The notes under the pieces: model-generated
What the model was told of the DNA's origin: nothing
The model's database searches: none
The model's input: the letters and a program-made list of their open reading frames with translations, nothing else
Shown here: in pieces, positions 59,815 to 64,000 of the stretch
Layout: every line of letters begins with the position of its first letter
Numbering within the stretch: the stretch's first letter is position 1
Program-made: the position numbers and the translations under genes
From: Erythroxylum novogranatense
Taxonomy: Eukaryota; Streptophyta; Magnoliopsida; Malpighiales; Erythroxylaceae
Length of the DNA stretch: 64,000 nt
NCBI GenBank assembly: GCA_029891385.1
Contig: CM057231.1
Location: 21,731,300-21,795,299 of the forward strand
Direction of reading: 5' to 3'

Positions 59815-62800
59815 TCAAATAATACCAGAAACTCTAAGAGATGATAGCACCACAAAAATAACCCAGAGCAACATGAGATACAAACATGTTACCCAGGCCC
59901 ATATCCTAGGACCTCCAAGTTCTGCACCCAATGTTAAACGCCGGAAAACAAGAACAGCGATACATCCTACAGAAGTTGCAAAGAAGACAAGTAGTGAAAA
60001 ACTGAGTCCTGCAGCATTGTTGATGTGCAACCTTTCTCTATATGCGAAGAAGTTGTACGCAGTATCAATCAGCCATGGAACGCCAATCCCCACATATATA
60101 TTCACCGAATTGCTACAAAGTATAAGTAAGACAAGGATCAGTTTGTGGCTTCGTCAGCTATATGCTCCCGCATTGGAGTATACCGAGAGTCAGAAATGAA
60201 AGGTAAGAATGATGAAAAGTAATATGAAAAAATGGAATAGACTACATTACATATGTTTGGCTTAAATAAACTTTTTAGCGATGTTCCTGTCTCAGAATAG
60301 ACACAAATTTCAAAGTATGCAATGTCCCTTTGCCTCAATTCTTAAGGAACGCATGGATAAGTGACGTCATCATTGGAGATTAAAAAGGACAGTAAATTAC
60401 TTCGAGTGATTAAAATTCCATTTTAAGTTTGGTTCTAGATAAATTCAAAATCTAATTATAAATTCTATAGAAGTATGTTTGATATGCAAGTCAATGTGAT
60501 TCCCTGAAATTTTCTCAAAAATTCCAGATGCATATATAGATACAGACATCAACTCTGCTATCCCCCAGTTTGACATAAGACATCCATAAATTACATACAA
60601 CGAACCTGCAAGTAATGTTTGCTATTGCAGAGTCTGCTGTTGTTTGACGTTCAGCTGCTATCTTACTTGCTACTAAATCTGGCCATGATGTCCCACTGGC
60701 CAATGCAGTAAATGCAATGACGTAAGCATTTATCCCTGCAGAAAATTGGTCATTTTTGAGAGTTAATCTAAAAGACACGGGGTATCTTATTTCCAAGTTA
60801 ATCTAAAAGACACGGGGTATCTTATTTCTAGGCTTGGAAAGGTAAATGTAAAATGTATTTATAGAGAAGAAGAAAACCTGTGACACAGCTTATAATATCA
60901 GTAAGCTTTGTTACAATATAAGCAATCCCACTAATGAAGATAAGAGAGCAAATGAAGGCAACCCATCCATGAGCAATATGATAGGGTGGCACAAAAGCAA
61001 ACAAAATCCTCCAAGGTACTACTACTAATTGCCAGGAGACTCTAGCTAGCCTCAGGAGAAAGCTGCTTAATTTTCTTGAATCTGGACTTTCCAACTGTTT
61101 CAGGAACCATGTATTAATCAACAAAGACGAAAATGAAGTTTTTCCATGTAGGAACAGAACCAGATGACAGTATCTTTTAACTATCAATTTAAGGAAGTTC
61201 TAAATTTCCAGATATGCTAGAAATAGTGTACCATTATTGCATCCACAAACTGCTGTTTCCAGAGAGAAAAAACATTAACATTGTGTTCACTATTTAAGTT
61301 TTTGCTGGAGGGTTCTGCTGCATCATCTGTCTGAGGCATTTGTTGATACAAAGGAACTGCAAAGTAGGACTTTCAGATTAAATAAATTTTGACTTTCAGA
61401 TTCATATCATCTTCTCACTTAGAAAATCAAATAAATAAATAAACTTGCAGTCAGGAATTTAGGTCAAATTGATGCTTCCTAAAACAGATCGTATGAATCT
61501 CGATATACTATAATGAGAAAATTATAGATCAACATCTTAATTAACATATCACTTTTCACATGCAGATCTGATATAAGTATTTCTAATGGGTTTGAGCACC
61601 TCTTTATTCTCATTATCTTTCTTCATTTAAACTACAAATATAGCATTAAATTACTTATTCGACCAAGTGAAGTTCTAACTCATGATTTTTGATGATAAGA
61701 AAACATGTTATTGTTAATGTCTTTATCTTTAGTGATATTAACAAGTTAATTTCATAAATTTTCAAGTAAAAGGTCAAAGATTAATTCAATGGAAGTGAAA
61801 AAGTGATCAAAGGATCAAAATAAGCAAAGTGGAACACCAAATACAACTCAAGAGAACTTCACAGCAATTCAAGTTAAGTGGACCAGGAACAAAAATAAAA
61901 TTAAGTAATTACATATATATATATATATATATAACTATTGTAATCTTTCTTACAACCTTGTCTTGGTCATTTCAATGGCTTAGAGGACCCATCATTGTGT
62001 ATTATTTACATGTAAGGCATAATGCATAAATCCTTCCATAATCAAAAAATTTTTTTTTTTGAACATATTGATATTCAAACAAACTTTGGAGAAATTTTGA
62101 AATGATTCTGAATCAAGTTTTCATCAAAATAGGTTGCTTTGATTCTTTTAAAAAAACTTCCAAGAGTTGAAAATTGGTTATTTAAAGTGTTTTTGAAAGT
62201 TGATTTTTCTAGGGGTTTGGCTAGCCTAAGGGTTTAACCATCCTAAACTAGAAACAAAAAGGAACATAATGGGTGTCTTCTGTTAGGCTTAGAGATAATT
62301 CAGCCTAAGGGTTTCGTTTAGCTAGCATCACCTAGGAACAAAAATAAATAAATAAATAACGAGTGTAGTTTGTTAGGCTAGGGAATACACTAACCGAACC
62401 CTTAGTCAAATATATGTGGTTGGCTAGCAGAATGTGCCTAGAAACTAATAGTTCAATTGAGAGAGCAATTGAATTAAGACTAAGATATGAATTCAAAAAG
62501 CAATTAAATTTTATCTAAGTGATTGAGATATCAATTCAGAGAGCAATAGCATTGTCAAGGTTCTTCTTCAACCGTGACAAGAAGCTGCATAAAGGATTTC
62601 TCTTCACCCTAAGAAAGAAAGATCAATAATGATTCATCTTCACTCAAAGGTAGAAACTTGTAAGGAAGGCTTCTTTTCACCTATCGAAGATATGAAAATA
62701 AAACGTCAAATGTAGCATAGGGAATGAACGTAGAAGAAGGATTATTTGGTGGAACCACTATAATCGATTTTGTTTCTCTTTTCATTACTCTCTTTTATTA

Positions 62801-63768
62801 TTGTTATGATTGTTTTATGATTTTAATCAATCATATTTTCATACTTGTTCATAAAGTAAATAATTCATTTTCATTATAATTTCAAATAAATTAAAAAGTG
62901 AACAAATACAGTTCATTTCCCTCTTATGTATTATCCGGGACCAAATTATTGTTTCCCTTGCTAGCATGTGTGAACAAGGCAAAGAATGCAATACTAAACT
63001 TAGAAGATTGTGAATTTCAATTTTATTCAATAGCATACAAAAAATTTACCTCGGCTAGAGGTCAACTAAGAACACATGCCTTGACATGAACAATTATCTG
63101 TACAACCCAAATCTTTGTCACTTAACAAGTACATGCATAAGTTGATCTCTTATTTCTCAGGTGTCGAAATCCTACATTTCCATCACTGAAGTGTTGTTCT
63201 AATGACTGTATCAACTAATTGAAAGACGATTGATAGAAGCATTAATTGGGCTAATCAATCCATTTAGTTTGTCATGGCCGAGCAGCATTGACTACTACGG
63301 AACAAAAGCTGACTGACTGTGGATAAGTTGTTCAAACATTATAGTTGCTATTTACTATAACCAGAATAGAGTAATTTGGCAATGTATGAGTACCTGTCTC
63401 ATTGTTTGAATGGATAGAGAATATGTCAACAACATTCCTGCTTCCATCTTCACCACAACCATGTATCTCGGAGTACTCATCACAGATATTGCTCAAACTA
63501 TTATCTGAATTAGTCTCTTCAGGTACCCAGTCCTCTGGCCTTTCTGTTCTTGGACTTCGGATATCAAAAAGTAGCACAAGAGTTGAGCATCAATATTCAT
63601 TTATATATGACTATTGTAGATGAACAAAATAAAGTAATGGAAAGCATACATAGGAAGAGACAGATAAGGCCAGCGTTTGTCTTGAGCATAAGCATGTGTG
63701 AGCAGTAATCCGTACTGCAGTACCGTCAACAAGGCCTCCCAAAGCGTGATAACATTTGGAGTCCATAC
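59815..63768 (-). CDS. MHX: MHX-type vacuolar metal (Mg/Zn)-proton exchanger, C-terminal 349 residues; 5' part outside window
   Basis: Six coding exons on the minus strand are 63768-63650, 63554-63394, 61356-61232, 61094-60878, 60735-60606 and 60112-59815, with GT-AG borders and matching phases. The gene continues past 64000. The fragment starts with '[20 protein letters not shown]' (membrane segment), then an acidic, Ser/Asn-rich cytosolic loop ('[13 protein letters not shown]', '[15 protein letters not shown]'), and further membrane segments ('[19 protein letters not shown]'). The NCX alpha-2 repeat follows ('[20 protein letters not shown]' through '[20 protein letters not shown]'), and then three hydrophobic segments ending '[12 protein letters not shown]'. 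It matches the C-terminal half of Arabidopsis MHX, a tonoplast antiporter exchanging protons with Mg2+ and Zn2+. The alpha-repeat residues appear intact. The second visible intron is about 2 kb and seems to contain an insertion. Confidence 0.92.
61357..63393 (-). other. Large MHX intron with probable transposon-derived insertion
   Basis: The other visible MHX introns are 95-493 bp, while this one is 2037 bp. Its middle part (about 61680-62830) has non-coding repeat-like sequence: phrases 'ggctagcctaagggttt' (62219) and 'cagcctaagggtttcg' (62300) recur in variant form, and an (AT)n run and an (AAAT)n run are present. It resembles LTR-type DNA starting near 'tgatgataagaaaacatgtt' (61690), but I could not fix termini or a TSD. 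Confidence 0.4.
61914..61933. repeat. (AT)n microsatellite in an MHX intron
   Basis: About ten AT units within the large intron. Confidence 0.85.
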
Positions 63769-64000
63769 CTGCAGAATAAAATAAGACCTTGAACTACCAA
63801 GCAATTTCACAAATTACGTCTATCAGAATCAAGATTAAAGATCCTCTAAACAGTGACAGTTACAGAAGAGTAAGTGCGATGGTGAGGTCAGGCATTTTAA
63901 TTTGAACCACTACGAGTTATAATTTCGAAAGACAGTCCTTGCACAGATATCACTGAGCTTGGCATAGGAAGTGTATACGAATGCAGTAGATTAAGTAATA
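63769..64000 (-). other. Partial MHX intron at the window edge
   Basis: The exon at 63768 is preceded by a good acceptor (minus 'ttctgcag'). The remaining 232 bp have no coding frame resembling the upstream MHX membrane segments, so they are intronic; earlier exons lie outside the window. Confidence 0.6.

Noticed and set aside
1..64000. tRNA, rRNA, organellar DNA insert or bacterial-type operon
   Set aside because: No cloverleaf with consensus boxes, ribosomal or organellar gene sequence, or operon-like gene cluster was recognised; initiator-tRNA-like strings found are retrotransposon primer-binding sites.

Overview
The window is nuclear DNA of a flowering plant, most likely a eudicot. Two host genes with GT-AG introns, a photolyase-like PHR2 gene and the 3' part of an MHX-type cation/proton exchanger gene, lie at the right end. 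The other ~56.6 kb is AT-rich, TE-filled sequence: Copia and Gypsy LTR retrotransposons, a LINE, a coding-poor LTR element and many remnants. I see no bacterial, organellar, tRNA, rRNA or CRISPR feature. I did not find an undescribed biological system. The most informative content is the nesting of insertions, which can be dated relative to each other from intact target-site duplications (TSDs).

Layout. 1-9.6 kb holds degenerate Gypsy pieces: two oppositely oriented remnants of one long-LTR family (1-3243), a plus-strand Athila-like 3' region (3.2-4.3 kb) and a minus-strand relative (about 6.0-9.2 kb). From 9.6 to 35.6 kb is a nested stack. A minus-strand LINE (endonuclease part at 9634-10329 and 35202-35600) is split by a solo LTR (10330-35196, TSD ATCAC). 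That LTR is itself split by a 16.9-kb Copia element (11046-27910, TSD CATCT) and by a 4.7-kb minus-strand solo LTR (28367-33096, TSD AGTTT). The Copia element is split in turn by a 9.5-kb minus-strand SIRE-like Copia element (14890-24389, TSD GATAT) that keeps GAG, protease, integrase, RT/RNase H and an env-like region, with several breaks. 35.6-38.4 kb holds no recognisable gene. 38.4-42.7 kb is a third, heavily decayed Copia element with short LTRs.

From 44051 to 56652 is a minus-strand LTR element with 1.6-kb LTRs, PBS, PPT and perfect TSD (GTTTC) but no recognisable coding sequence (LARD-like). It is interrupted at 47823-52162 (TSD TCTTA) by a copy of the long-LTR family seen at 28.4-33.1 kb and at the left edge. 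The LARD ends only 490 bp before the start codon of PHR2 (57148-59296, four coding exons, 460 aa). PHR2 is convergent with MHX (minus strand; six 3' exons at 59815-63768; its 5' end lies beyond the window). A palindromic sequence between them carries AATAAA on both strands. The two genes are not obviously functionally linked: one is a flavoprotein of the photolyase/cryptochrome family, the other a vacuolar metal/proton exchanger.
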